Assembly (NCBI GenBank): GCA_021769865.1
Contig: JAETSB010000009.1
Location: 1 to 64,000 of the forward strand
Length of the DNA stretch: 64,000 nt
Source: Oscillospiraceae bacterium
GTDB taxonomy: Bacteria; Bacillota; Clostridia; Oscillospirales; Oscillospiraceae
Direction: 5' to 3'
The notes below the pieces were generated by a model, which had not been told where the DNA came from, did no database searches, and saw only the letters and a list, made by a program, of their open reading frames with translations. The position numbers and the translations under genes are program-made. Below, in pieces: positions 31,749 through 39,386 of the stretch. Numbering within the stretch: position 1 is the stretch's first letter; the number at the start of each line of letters is the position of its first letter.

Positions 31749-33191
31749 ATGAAGCTGTTCTGGAAGCTCTTTTGCAGCATGGTCCTCATCACCGCCCTGG
31801 CCTGCTCCGCCGGGGGCTACGCCCTCATCAACGCCCAGTTTCACGCCTCCCTGGACCGGGAGGTGTCGGCGCTGTACGAGGAAAACGACCTCCTCCGCTT
31901 CGCCCTGGCCCAGGAGCTGGCCTTCAACCCCCTCTACAGCCGCCGGGAGCTGGCCAAGGCCGCCGGGGGCATCACCATCGCCACGGGGCGGGGAACGGTG
32001 TCCTTCCGCCTCAGCGACGAGGCCGGGACGGCCCTGGGGGGCAGCGGGACCCTGCCCGTAGACGCGGGGACGCTCACCTCCCAGCTGCCCGCCGGGCAGC
32101 GGGGCTGGGTGATGGAGGCCCTGGGGGACGGGCGGATCTGCCTCCACGCCGCCAGCCCCCTGGCCCTGGAGGACGGCATCCTCTACCTGGAGAACTGCCG
32201 GGAGGTGGGCGAGCTGTTCCGCTCCCGGTCGGAGCAGTACCAGAGCTTTTTCTCCCTGATGCTGGTCCTCACCGGGGCGGTGGGGGCGCTGTCCCTGGCC
32301 GTGGCCGCTATGCTGGTCCGTCCCCTGGGACGCCTCTCCGCCGCCGCCCGGCGGATGGCGGAGGGCGAGCTGGACCAGCGGGTCCGGGTGGACGGGGACG
32401 ACGAGATCGCCCAGCTGTCGGCGGACTTCAACGTCATGGCCCACCGCATCCAGCGGCAGGTGGCGGAGCTGAAGTCCGCCGCCCGCCGCCAGGAGGACTT
32501 TATCGGCAGCTTCGCCCACGAGATCAAGACGCCCCTGACCTCCATCATCGGCTACGCGGACCTTCTCCGCTCCCGCCCCGCCTCGGAGGAGCAGGTCCGG
32601 GAGAGCGCCGGGTACATCTTCGGCGAGGGGCGGCGGCTGGAGGCCCTGAGCCGGAAGCTGCTGGACCTCATCGTCCTGGACCGGCAGGACTTCCCCCTCC
32701 GCTCCGTGCCCCTGGACGCGTTCCTCCGCCGGGTGGCCGGGGCCATGGAGCCGCCGCTCCAGCAGGCGGGGATTTTCCTTACCGTCCGGGCCGAGGGCGT
32801 CCCGGCGCTGATGGAGCCGGACCTGATGGAGACCGTCTGCGTGAACCTGCTGGACAACGCCCGGAAGGCCATGGAGCAGGGCGGCGAGGTTTTGCTGGAG
32901 GGCTTCCCGGAGGAAAGCGGTGCCTGCATCCAGGTGACGGACCAGGGCAAGGGCATCCCGGCGGAGGAGCTGGAGCGGGTGACGGAGGCGTTCTACATGG
33001 TGGACAAGTCCCGCTCCCGGGCCCAGGGGGGCGCGGGGCTGGGGCTGGCCCTGTGCCGCCGCATCGTGGAGCTCCACGGCGGAACGCTGGAAATCGAGAG
33101 CGAGCCGGGCCGGGGCACCCGGGTCCGGGTCCATTTAAAAGGAGGGGACGCACCGTGCGAAACTGGAAAAACTGGCTCTTCCCCATCCTGA
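31749..33191 (+). CDS. Sensor histidine kinase
   Basis: This 480-aa membrane kinase has an N-terminal transmembrane helix (LFCSMVLITALACSAGGYALI) and an extracytoplasmic sensor of about 140 residues. A second helix (FFSLMLVLTGAVGALSLAVAAM) and a HAMP segment follow (VRPLGRLSAAARRMAEGELDQRV). The phospho-accepting His is in SFAHEIKTPLTSIIGYADLL. The ATPase domain carries NLLDNARKAM, DQGKGIPAEEL and GGAGLGLALCRRIVE. It is co-transcribed with the response regulator and overlaps the next gene by 37 bp. The nearby VanY-type enzyme suggests a cell-wall signal, which is inference. Confidence 0.9.
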   Translation: MKLFWKLFCSMVLITALACSAGGYALINAQFHASLDREVSALYEENDLLRFALAQELAFNPLYSRRELAKAAGGITIATGRGTVSFRLSDEAGTALGGSGTLPVDAGTLTSQLPAGQRGWVMEALGDGRICLHAASPLALEDGILYLENCREVGELFRSRSEQYQSFFSLMLVLTGAVGALSLAVAAMLVRPLGRLSAAARRMAEGELDQRVRVDGDDEIAQLSADFNVMAHRIQRQVAELKSAARRQEDFIGSFAHEIKTPLTSIIGYADLLRSRPASEEQVRESAGYIFGEGRRLEALSRKLLDLIVLDRQDFPLRSVPLDAFLRRVAGAMEPPLQQAGIFLTVRAEGVPALMEPDLMETVCVNLLDNARKAMEQGGEVLLEGFPEESGACIQVTDQGKGIPAEELERVTEAFYMVDKSRSRAQGGAGLGLALCRRIVELHGGTLEIESEPGRGTRVRVHLKGGDAPCETGKTGSSPS

Positions 33192-33928
33192 CGGTGCTGA
33201 CCGTGGCGGCCCTGGCCCTGCTGCCCCTGCGGCTCTCCACCCTGGAGGACGGACGACTCACCGGGACCGTCCACGCCGAGCCCCTGGCGGAGGACAGCAA
33301 CTTTCCCGCCAAGCCCCCGGAGCTGCCGGGGCGCATCTGGCTGCTGGTCCAGTGGCAGGAGACGCCGGAGAACATCACGCTCATGAGCCAGGAGCTGGAG
33401 GGCGCGGACCGGGAACGGGAGATGCGGCGGCTCCGGGAGGCCCTGGCGGACCTGGGGACGCTCCTCCTGCCTTCGTCGGCGGCGCGGCTGGCGGAGGCCG
33501 ACGGCGATTCCTGGGATTGGTCCCGGTATTATCTCCGGGACCAGACGGACCTCTCCAGCGCCAGCTTCATCGAAGCCACCACCTATGACAAAGCCCGGCG
33601 CATCACCCTTTCCGCCGTGCTGGACGGGGAGAGCGGGCAGATTCTGCACCTGGTCTTCCGCAGTATGGACGGCGTCTCCTGTGACGCCTCCGCCCTGGAG
33701 CTGGGAGAGGCGATCCTGGACCGGCTGGGGCTGGAGTACGTTCCGGGGGAGGACTTCGATACCTCCGCGTATTTCCGCCTGCCGGACTGCAAAAGCCTCT
33801 TTTGGATCGTGAAGGAGTGGAACGAGCTGGACTTCAGCTTCACCCTGGACTGGAGCGCCGTGGACGGGGAAATCGCCGTGAGCTATGGCCACGAGGCCAC
33901 CGATGCAGCTTCGATGCAAAAATGGTGA
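33155..33928 (+). CDS. Membrane-anchored accessory protein of the two-component operon
   Basis: A GTG at 33155 with AAAAGGAGGGGACGCACC upstream encodes 257 aa: a short basic N-terminus, one hydrophobic segment (LFPILTVLTVAALALLPLRL) and an extracytoplasmic domain I do not recognise. The N-terminus overlaps the kinase gene out of frame, indicating coupling. The third position in a regulator-kinase operon suggests a role in modulating the sensor, as with YycH-like proteins, but there is no visible match. Its last codons (DAASMQKW) are encoded by the repeated GATGCA elements that probably bind the response regulator. Confidence 0.7.
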   Translation: MRNWKNWLFPILTVLTVAALALLPLRLSTLEDGRLTGTVHAEPLAEDSNFPAKPPELPGRIWLLVQWQETPENITLMSQELEGADREREMRRLREALADLGTLLLPSSAARLAEADGDSWDWSRYYLRDQTDLSSASFIEATTYDKARRITLSAVLDGESGQILHLVFRSMDGVSCDASALELGEAILDRLGLEYVPGEDFDTSAYFRLPDCKSLFWIVKEWNELDFSFTLDWSAVDGEIAVSYGHEATDAASMQKW

Positions 33929-33946
33929 GACCTTGATGCAGGAATG
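33902..33946 (+). promoter_or_regulatory. GATGCA direct repeats, probable response-regulator sites ahead of the vanY-like gene
   Basis: GATGCA occurs at 33902, 33913 and 33935, that is at multiples of 11 bp, as expected for OmpR/PhoB-type regulators binding one face of the helix. The second and third copies extend to GATGCAAAAATG and GATGCAGGAATG. They end about 25 bp upstream of a -10-like TATCAT (33972-33977) whose -35 is weak, which fits an activated promoter. Confidence 0.5.
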
Positions 33947-34009
33947 TTTCGGTTTCGACGGGGACAAGCCGTATCATAGAGACAGTTCAAGAGCAAAGGA
34001 GCTGTTTTG

Positions 34010-34897
34010 ATGTCTGTCCATTCCTGCACCGTACATGAATTCCCCCTCCCCGGCCGGGAGTACTATGCCGCCGCTCCCGCCCAGTGGGACGAGCCCACGA
34101 TTTCCAGACCCCGCCGCCTCGCGCCCTCCCGGCGGGAAAGGCGGCGGTCTCCCCTCCCCCTTCTGCTCCTGCTGGGGCTGACGCTGTTCGCCGGCGGCTT
34201 CCTGCTGGGCCGGGCCGAGGCCGCGGGAAACCGGGCCGCCCAAGCCGCGGCGGGGACCGGGGGCGGCGGGTCCGTCCGCGTCCTGGCGGTCCCCGGGGCC
34301 GTTCACTCCGGCAAGGAGGACGACGTTTCCCAGGACGGCTGGAACCTGATCCTGGTCAACGGGGACCACCCCCTGCCGGAGGACTTCCAGGTCCCGGAGT
34401 TCACCCAGCTGGCGGGCGGCCATTCCATCGACAAGCGGGCCTATCCCGCCCTTCAGCGGATGATGGACGCCTGCCGGGCGGCGGGGCTCCAGCCTACCAT
34501 CTGTTCCTCCTATCGGACCTGGGAGAAGCAGACGGAGCTGTTCGAGCGGAAGGTCCTCTCCTGCCTCTCCACAGCCTCCTCCCGGGAGGTGGCAGAGGAA
34601 CAGGCCGCCGTCTGGGTGGCCCGCCCCGGCGCCAGCGAGCACCAGGCGGGCCTGGCGGTGGACATCGTGGACAAGTCCTACCAGCTCCTGGACGAGGGTC
34701 AGGAGGACACTGCGGTCCAGAAGTGGCTGATGGAGCACTGCGCCGAGTACGGCTTCATCCTCCGCTACCCCACGGAGAAAAGCGCCCTCACCGGCGTGGG
34801 CTACGAGCCCTGGCACTACCGCTACGTAGGAGAAGAGGCCGCCGGGGAGATCATGAGCCAAGGGCTCTGCCTGGAAGAGTACCTGGAAGGCACTTAA
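34010..34897 (+). CDS. VanY-type D,D-carboxypeptidase (M15 family), membrane anchored
   Basis: This enzyme of about 295 aa should trim the terminal D-Ala from peptidoglycan stem peptides outside the membrane. After a proline- and arginine-rich cytoplasmic start, one hydrophobic helix follows (LPLLLLLGLTLFAGGFLLG), then the M15B zinc peptidase domain. That domain shows CSSYRTWEKQTELF, the metal-binding SEHQAGLAVDI and the final GYEPWHYRYVG. AAAGGAG lies 8 nt before the ATG at 34010. It is preceded by response-regulator-like repeats and followed by a terminator. Classical vanR/S-linked vanY genes are controlled in a similar way, but no vanH-A-X genes are present here, so glycopeptide resistance cannot be claimed. 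Confidence 0.87.
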   Translation: MSVHSCTVHEFPLPGREYYAAAPAQWDEPTISRPRRLAPSRRERRRSPLPLLLLLGLTLFAGGFLLGRAEAAGNRAAQAAAGTGGGGSVRVLAVPGAVHSGKEDDVSQDGWNLILVNGDHPLPEDFQVPEFTQLAGGHSIDKRAYPALQRMMDACRAAGLQPTICSSYRTWEKQTELFERKVLSCLSTASSREVAEEQAAVWVARPGASEHQAGLAVDIVDKSYQLLDEGQEDTAVQKWLMEHCAEYGFILRYPTEKSALTGVGYEPWHYRYVGEEAAGEIMSQGLCLEEYLEGT

Positions 34898-34914
34898 AAC
34901 CCCATTCCGCAAAA

Positions 34915-34946
34915 GAAACCGCACGATCGAATGATCGTGCGGTTTC
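34915..34946 (+). terminator. Terminator after the vanY-like gene
   Basis: GAAACCGCACGATC-GAAT-GATCGTGCGGTTTC is a perfect 14-bp stem; the tail is only weakly T-rich. From 34947 to 35050 I see nothing further. Confidence 0.7.
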
Positions 34947-35050
34947 AAGCGTATCAGGTATTTGGACAGGGCCGTATGGAAACAGCCTGACGGCCGCCGC
35001 TCTCCGGGGGCCGTCCTATCGTCAACGGGCGCTCAGGCCCGATTCGCAGA

Positions 35051-35078
35051 AAAAGAAAAATCCACGCCGACGGCGTGG
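35051..35078 (-). terminator. Terminator of the 27-aa gene
   Basis: On the minus strand CCACGC-CGTCG-GCGTGG is followed by ATTTTTCTTTTT, 11 bp behind the stop codon. Confidence 0.75.
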
Positions 35079-35088
35079 CTTCCGGTTT

Positions 35089-35172
35089 TCAGCGATCGCT
35101 GTGAGTCCAAGGCTCATCCAGAAAGATCATGTCGTCCAAATCGTCCGGTAATGCTTGTGAAAAAATTCTCAT
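35089..35172 (-). CDS. 27-aa acidic small protein, not in the ORF track
   Basis: The minus strand encodes MRIFSQALPDDLDDMIFLDE followed by PWTHSDR and a stop. It has every mark of a dedicated gene: a promoter with 17-bp spacing (35208-35236), a GAGGAG ribosome site about 9 nt ahead of the ATG, and an intrinsic terminator directly behind. The peptide is acidic and amphipathic, with no signal sequence. I do not recognise it. It may be a regulatory small protein or a leader peptide. It was missed because the ORF track stops at about 60 aa. Confidence 0.6.
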   Translation of the reverse strand: MRIFSQALPDDLDDMIFLDEPWTHSDR

Positions 35173-35207
35173 ATCTGTCGTCTCCTCTCTTGAAATTTCT
35201 GTAAGGT

Positions 35208-35236
35208 ACTATATCACACCGGGTAACAGAATGCAA
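35208..35236 (-). promoter_or_regulatory. Promoter of the 27-aa gene
   Basis: Minus-strand TTGCAT (35236-35231), a 17-bp spacer and TATAGT (35213-35208). The remaining gap to 35449 shows only an extended -10 (TGC-TATACT, near 35395-35403) for the next gene. Confidence 0.65.
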
Positions 35237-35449
35237 GTGGAATTTTCTGTATTTCATAAAAATTTCATATTTCGTCCGGCGGGTTTCGTCACTCCCGCCT
35301 AAGGTCGGCCTTTCTGCGGCGGGGCGCACGAAGTTTTCTGTATCCCTTCGCCCGTTCTTTGTGTATTTTTCCTCTCGCCAGGGAAATACTCCCTGTGCTA
35401 TACTACACGTATCATGGTATGATTGCTGCTTTGCGGCCTGGAGGTATTG

Positions 35450-36316
35450 ATGGCAAGGCGTTCCAAACGGCCCCGCCGCCGGGGGCGGGGGCTGCTGTTC
35501 CTGCTGGCTCTGGCGGTTCTGGCGGGGCTCTACGTCCACTGGGGCAACACGGCCCTGCAGGTCTCCTTCTTCTCCCCCTTCTTTCAGGACCTGCCCCGGG
35601 GCTTTGACGGCTGCCGTTTCGTGGTGCTGGGGGACCTGCACTCCACGTACTTTGGCGAACAAAACGAAACGCTCCTGGAGGCCGTCCGGGCCCAGGAGCC
35701 GGAATACATCTTTTTAGTGGGGGACCTGCTGGACGCCTTCCGGGACATTCCCGAGGGCTACGCCGGGGAGACGGCGGCGGGCCTGGCGGACATCGCCCCC
35801 ACCTACTACGTCACCGGAAACCACGAGTGGGCCATCGGGGACGTGCCGGAATTAAAAAAAGCCCTGGAGGCCCAGGGGGTGACGGTGCTGTCCAACCAAT
35901 TTGTGGAGCTGGAGCGGAATGGGAGCCGCATCCTCCTGGCGGGCATCGACGACCCCAACGGCTACGCCGACCAGAAGTCCCCGGAAGCTCTGGCGGAGGA
36001 GGTCCGAGCCGCCCATGTCTACGAGGACCCCTTCTGGATTCTGCTGGCCCACCGGAACAATTACTTCCCGGAGCAGTACAGCCTGCTGGGGGCGGACCTG
36101 GTGATCTCAGGCCACGGCCACGGCGGGGTGATCCGCCTGCCCTTCACCGACGGGCTGGTGTCCACGGACCGGACCTTCTTCCCCTCCTACACGGCGGGGC
36201 TGTACCGGGAAAACGACTCCATGCTGTTCGTCACCCGGGGCCTGGGGAATTCCGGTCCCACCTTCCGGCTGTTCAACCGGCCCGAGGTGGCGGTGGTCAC
36301 TCTTCAAGGAGGGTAA
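35450..36316 (+). CDS. Membrane-anchored metallophosphoesterase
   Basis: This 288-aa protein of the calcineurin-like phosphoesterase family has a basic N-terminus, one membrane helix (GLLFLLALAVLAGLYVHW) and an external or membrane-facing catalytic domain. The metal-binding motifs are all present: VVLGDLHS, LVGDLLDA, VTGNHEW and VISGHGHGG. This layout matches the YkuE/YaeI group, which acts on UDP-sugars or lipid-linked phosphates, but the substrate is not fixed. TGGAGGTATTG precedes ATG 35450. Its 3' end overlaps the convergent 65-aa gene by 20 bp. Confidence 0.87.
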   Translation: MARRSKRPRRRGRGLLFLLALAVLAGLYVHWGNTALQVSFFSPFFQDLPRGFDGCRFVVLGDLHSTYFGEQNETLLEAVRAQEPEYIFLVGDLLDAFRDIPEGYAGETAAGLADIAPTYYVTGNHEWAIGDVPELKKALEAQGVTVLSNQFVELERNGSRILLAGIDDPNGYADQKSPEALAEEVRAAHVYEDPFWILLAHRNNYFPEQYSLLGADLVISGHGHGGVIRLPFTDGLVSTDRTFFPSYTAGLYRENDSMLFVTRGLGNSGPTFRLFNRPEVAVVTLQGG

Positions 36317-36494
36317 GCTCCTCCTCCCGCAGGGCGCCCGCCAGCTGAAAGCCCGCTCGGAGGCCGTAGTAAAAGGAATATAAATCGTGGGCAACGAGGG
36401 TGTTGCCGCCCAAGTACTTCGGCCAGTCCTTCTCGTCGGGAATCGTGACCAGTTGATTGTACAGGTCTTCGACAATTTGGGGGATGTCGGTCAT
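36297..36494 (-). CDS. 65-aa hypothetical protein divergent from an XRE regulator
   Basis: ATG 36494 with GGAGGGTACTACT upstream encodes a small, acidic, helical protein (MTDIPQIVEDLYNQLV..., ...LYSFYYGLRAGFQLAGALREEEL). I do not recognise it. It has a consensus promoter (TTGACA-17-TATCAT at 36563-36535) that overlaps repeated TAGGTATG elements next to the XRE gene, so it is probably repressed by that regulator. The track's longer start is not supported. Confidence 0.65.
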   Translation of the reverse strand: MTDIPQIVEDLYNQLVTIPDEKDWPKYLGGNTLVAHDLYSFYYGLRAGFQLAGALREEELTLLEE

Positions 36495-36521
36495 AGTAGT
36501 ACCCTCCAATTCACGTATATT

Positions 36522-36563
36522 TAGGTATGGTTTAATGATATCACACAAATCTAGGTATGTCAA
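36522..36563 (-). promoter_or_regulatory. Promoter of the 65-aa gene with two TAGGTATG operator-like repeats
   Basis: The promoter is TTGACA (36563-36558), a 17-bp spacer and TATCAT (36540-36535). TAGGTATG occurs at 36522-36529 and 36552-36559, exactly 30 bp apart (about three helix turns). One copy overlaps the -35 and the other follows the -10, a layout suited to repression by the adjacent XRE protein. Confidence 0.5.
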
Positions 36564-36572
36564 GGGGGAACT

Positions 36573-36791
36573 ATGGACTTTTCTGAGAAGTTAAAGATGC
36601 TGCGTAAAGAGCTGCATATGTCCCAGCCCGCAGTTGCGGCGGAAATGGGGCTTTCCATGCGTGGGTACCAAAACCTGGAATTAGGCACGGAGCCCCGGTA
36701 TAGTTCTCTTTTGCGCGTAGCGGAGTTCTACGACGTCTCCGTGGATTGGCTGATGGGCCGGACGGAGAACCGGTATGCCCATCGGAGCTGA
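36573..36791 (+). CDS. XRE-family transcriptional regulator
   Basis: This 72-aa protein is a single helix-turn-helix domain: [23 protein letters not shown] contains the HTH, and the rest ([19 protein letters not shown]) is the usual XRE/Cro C-terminal helix pair. GGGGGAA lies just before the ATG. It is divergent from the 65-aa gene and has operator-like repeats in between. It ends 4 bp before mnmG, so mnmG expression may partly depend on the same transcript. Confidence 0.85.
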   Translation: MDFSEKLKMLRKELHMSQPAVAAEMGLSMRGYQNLELGTEPRYSSLLRVAEFYDVSVDWLMGRTENRYAHRS

Positions 36792-36795
36792 AGCC

Positions 36796-38661
36796 ATGCG
36801 AGAGTTTCAAGCAGGAACCTTCGACGTCGCCGTCATCGGCGCCGGCCACGCCGGCATCGAGGCGGCCCTGGCCTCCGCCCGTCTGGGGCTGGAGACCATC
36901 GTCTTCACCATCAACCTGGACGCCGTAGGCAACATGCCCTGCAACCCCGCCATCGGCGGCACCGGCAAGGGCCACCTGGTCCGGGAGCTGGACGCCCTGG
37001 GGGGCGAGATGGCGAAGGCCGCCGACGAGTGCTGCATCCAGTACCGCCTCCTGAACAAGGGCAAGGGCCCCGCCGTCTGGTCCCTCCGGGCCCAGGCGGA
37101 CCGCCGGAGGTACCAGGGCCGCATGAAGCGCGCCTTAGAGCGCCAGGAGCACCTCACCGTCCGCCAGGGCGAGGTGGTGGAGGTCCGCACGGACCACGGC
37201 GCGGTCTCCGCCGTCGTCCTGGCCACCGGGGCGGTGTTCGCCGTCCGGGCCGTGATCCTGGCCACGGGGACCTACCTGACGGGCCGGACCATCGTGGGCG
37301 AGTGGGTGGAGGACTCCGGCCCCGACGGCATGCACGCCGCCTCCCGGCTGACGGAGTCCCTTCAAAAGCTGGGCCTCCCCCTCCGCCGCTTCAAGACCGG
37401 CACGCCCCCCCGGGTAAACGCCCGGACCGTGGACTTTGACGAGATGGAGGTCCAGCCCGGCGACGAGCTGCCCGTCCCCTTCTCCTACTCCACCCGGGAG
37501 GCCCCGGAGAACCGAGCGGTCTGCTGGCTCACCTGGACCACGGAGGAGACGAAGCGCATCGTCCAGGCAAACCTGGACCGGGCCCCCATGTACTCCGGCC
37601 TCATCGAGGGCGTGGGGCCCCGGTACTGCCCCTCCTTTGAGACGAAAATCGTCCGCTTTCCGGACAAGCTCCGGCACCAGCTCTTCGTGGAGCCCATGGG
37701 CCTGGACACCGAGGAGGTCTACATTCAGGGCTTCTCCTCCTCCATGCCGGAGGAGGTCCAGATTCAAATGCTCCACAGCGTCCCGGGCCTCCGCCGGGCG
37801 GTGATGACCCGGCCCGCCTACGCTATCGAGTACGACTGTATTGACCCCCTGGCCCTGGCCCCCACCCTGGAGGTGAAGGCCGTCCCCGGCCTTTACGGCG
37901 CGGGGCAGTTCAACGGCTCCTCCGGCTACGAGGAGGCGGCGGTCCAGGGCTTCGTGGCCGGGGTCAACGCCGTGCGGAAGCTCCGGGGCCAGGACCCCTT
38001 CGTCCTCTCCCGGTCGGAGAGCTACATCGGAACCCTGATTGACGACCTGGTGACCAAGGGCACCAACGAGCCCTACCGGATCATGACCTCCCGGAGCGAG
38101 TACCGGCTTCTGCTGCGGCAGGACAACGCCGACCTGCGGCTGACCAGGCGGGGCTATGACATCGGCCTGGTGAGCGAGGAGCGCCTCCGGGCCGTGGAGG
38201 AGAAATACGCCGCCGTGGAGCGGGAGATCAAGCGCCTGAGCCGCACCGGGGCCTCTCCCTCGCGGTCATTAGCGGCCTTTCTCCGCTCCAAGGACACGGC
38301 AGATGCAGCCGGGGGCTGCCCCCTGGACGCGCTGCTGCGGCGGCCCCGGATTCACTATGACGAGCTGGCCCCCTTTGACCCCGGGAGGCCGGACCTGCCG
38401 CCGGACGTGCGGGAACAGGTGGAGATCTCCGTGAAATATGAGGGCTATATCCGCCGCCAGGAGAAGCAGGTGGAGGACTTCCGGAAAATGGCCTCCCACC
38501 GTCTGCCGCCGGATCTGGATTACGGCTCCATCCAGGGCCTCCGGCTGGAGGCCCGGGAGAAGCTGAACGCGGTGCGGCCCCTGGACCTGGGACAGGCGTC
38601 CCGCATCTCCGGGGTGTCCCCGGCGGACGTGGCCGCCTTAATGATTTACCTGGAAAAATAG
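36796..38661 (+). CDS. mnmG: tRNA uridine-5-carboxymethylaminomethyl modification enzyme MnmG
   Basis: MnmG (GidA) works with MnmE to build cmnm5U at wobble U34 of certain tRNAs, using FAD. The 621-aa protein starts with the FAD loop [21 protein letters not shown] and has the conserved [18 protein letters not shown] segment. The GidA signature region [13 protein letters not shown] and a helical C-terminal MnmE-binding domain follow. I chose ATG 36796 with GGAG 8 nt upstream; ATG 36775 inside the XRE gene would add seven residues. mnmE is not in the window. The usual partner rsmG is also absent from its normal place downstream. Confidence 0.94.
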   Translation: MREFQAGTFDVAVIGAGHAGIEAALASARLGLETIVFTINLDAVGNMPCNPAIGGTGKGHLVRELDALGGEMAKAADECCIQYRLLNKGKGPAVWSLRAQADRRRYQGRMKRALERQEHLTVRQGEVVEVRTDHGAVSAVVLATGAVFAVRAVILATGTYLTGRTIVGEWVEDSGPDGMHAASRLTESLQKLGLPLRRFKTGTPPRVNARTVDFDEMEVQPGDELPVPFSYSTREAPENRAVCWLTWTTEETKRIVQANLDRAPMYSGLIEGVGPRYCPSFETKIVRFPDKLRHQLFVEPMGLDTEEVYIQGFSSSMPEEVQIQMLHSVPGLRRAVMTRPAYAIEYDCIDPLALAPTLEVKAVPGLYGAGQFNGSSGYEEAAVQGFVAGVNAVRKLRGQDPFVLSRSESYIGTLIDDLVTKGTNEPYRIMTSRSEYRLLLRQDNADLRLTRRGYDIGLVSEERLRAVEEKYAAVEREIKRLSRTGASPSRSLAAFLRSKDTADAAGGCPLDALLRRPRIHYDELAPFDPGRPDLPPDVREQVEISVKYEGYIRRQEKQVEDFRKMASHRLPPDLDYGSIQGLRLEAREKLNAVRPLDLGQASRISGVSPADVAALMIYLEK

Positions 38662-38720
38662 AGACAACGGTTTTCGGACCGCAAAAACCGTCAATACTGA
38701 TAGGAAAGGAAGCGCTTCCC

Positions 38721-39386
38721 ATGCTGATCGACATGACCCACACCATTACCCCGGAGATCCCCATCTATCCCGGCACGCCGGCCCCCAGCCTCTCCCCTGC
38801 CTGCACCCTGACGAAGGACGGCTTCCGGGAGACCCTGCTGACCCTCTCCTCCCACACCGGCACCCACATGGACGCGCCCGCCCATCTGCTCCGGGACGGG
38901 CGGACCTTGGATCAGATGCCCATGTCCCAGTTCTCCGGCCGGGCGACGGTGCTGGACGTGTCCGAGGAGGGCCCCGTCATCACGGAGGCGTTCCTCCGGT
39001 CCAATTATGAGGCCATTCACTGCGCCGACTTCATCCTGTTTTACACCGGCTGGGAGGACCGCTGGGGCACGGAGCGTTTTTTGGAGGACGCCTTCCCCGT
39101 CCCGGACGAGGAAGCGGCCAGATACCTGGTCTCCCGGGGCCTCAAGGGCGTGGGCACCGACGCCATCAGCATCGACCGGATGTCCGACAGCCGTCTGCCC
39201 ATCCACCACATTCTCTTGAAGGACAGCGTATTGAGCATTGAGAACCTGTGCCTGAAAAAGGTGCGGGGCCGGAAGGACTTTTTGTTCTTCGCCCTGCCCC
39301 TGAAATTCCAGGACGCCGACGGCGCCCCCACCCGCGCGTTCGCGGAGCTGCGGGAGGCCTATGAGGCGGATCGGAGGAAACGGTGA
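38721..39386 (+). CDS. Cyclase-family metal-dependent hydrolase (kynurenine formamidase-like)
   Basis: This 221-aa protein belongs to the cyclase family (PF04199), which includes arylformamidases and various lactone or amide hydrolases. The metal-binding signature is present as SHTGTHMDAPAHLL, and an N-terminal DMTHTITPEIPIYPGTP is typical. AAAGGAAGCGCTTCCC precedes the ATG, although the same bases form part of a short dyad. It overlaps the start of murT by 4 bp (GTGA), so it is probably co-transcribed with murT and the gatD-like gene. The substrate is unknown; no tryptophan-degradation gene is nearby. Confidence 0.85.
   Translation: MLIDMTHTITPEIPIYPGTPAPSLSPACTLTKDGFRETLLTLSSHTGTHMDAPAHLLRDGRTLDQMPMSQFSGRATVLDVSEEGPVITEAFLRSNYEAIHCADFILFYTGWEDRWGTERFLEDAFPVPDEEAARYLVSRGLKGVGTDAISIDRMSDSRLPIHHILLKDSVLSIENLCLKKVRGRKDFLFFALPLKFQDADGAPTRAFAELREAYEADRRKR

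Noticed and set aside
31772-33154. 5' part of the 718-aa ORF overlapping the histidine kinase
   Set aside because: The kinase frame carries all catalytic motifs. Only the part from GTG 33155 with its own ribosome site is a real gene.
34010-34897. Glycopeptide resistance cluster
   Set aside because: Only a VanY-type carboxypeptidase and a two-component system are present; the ligase and dehydrogenase genes needed for vancomycin resistance are absent.
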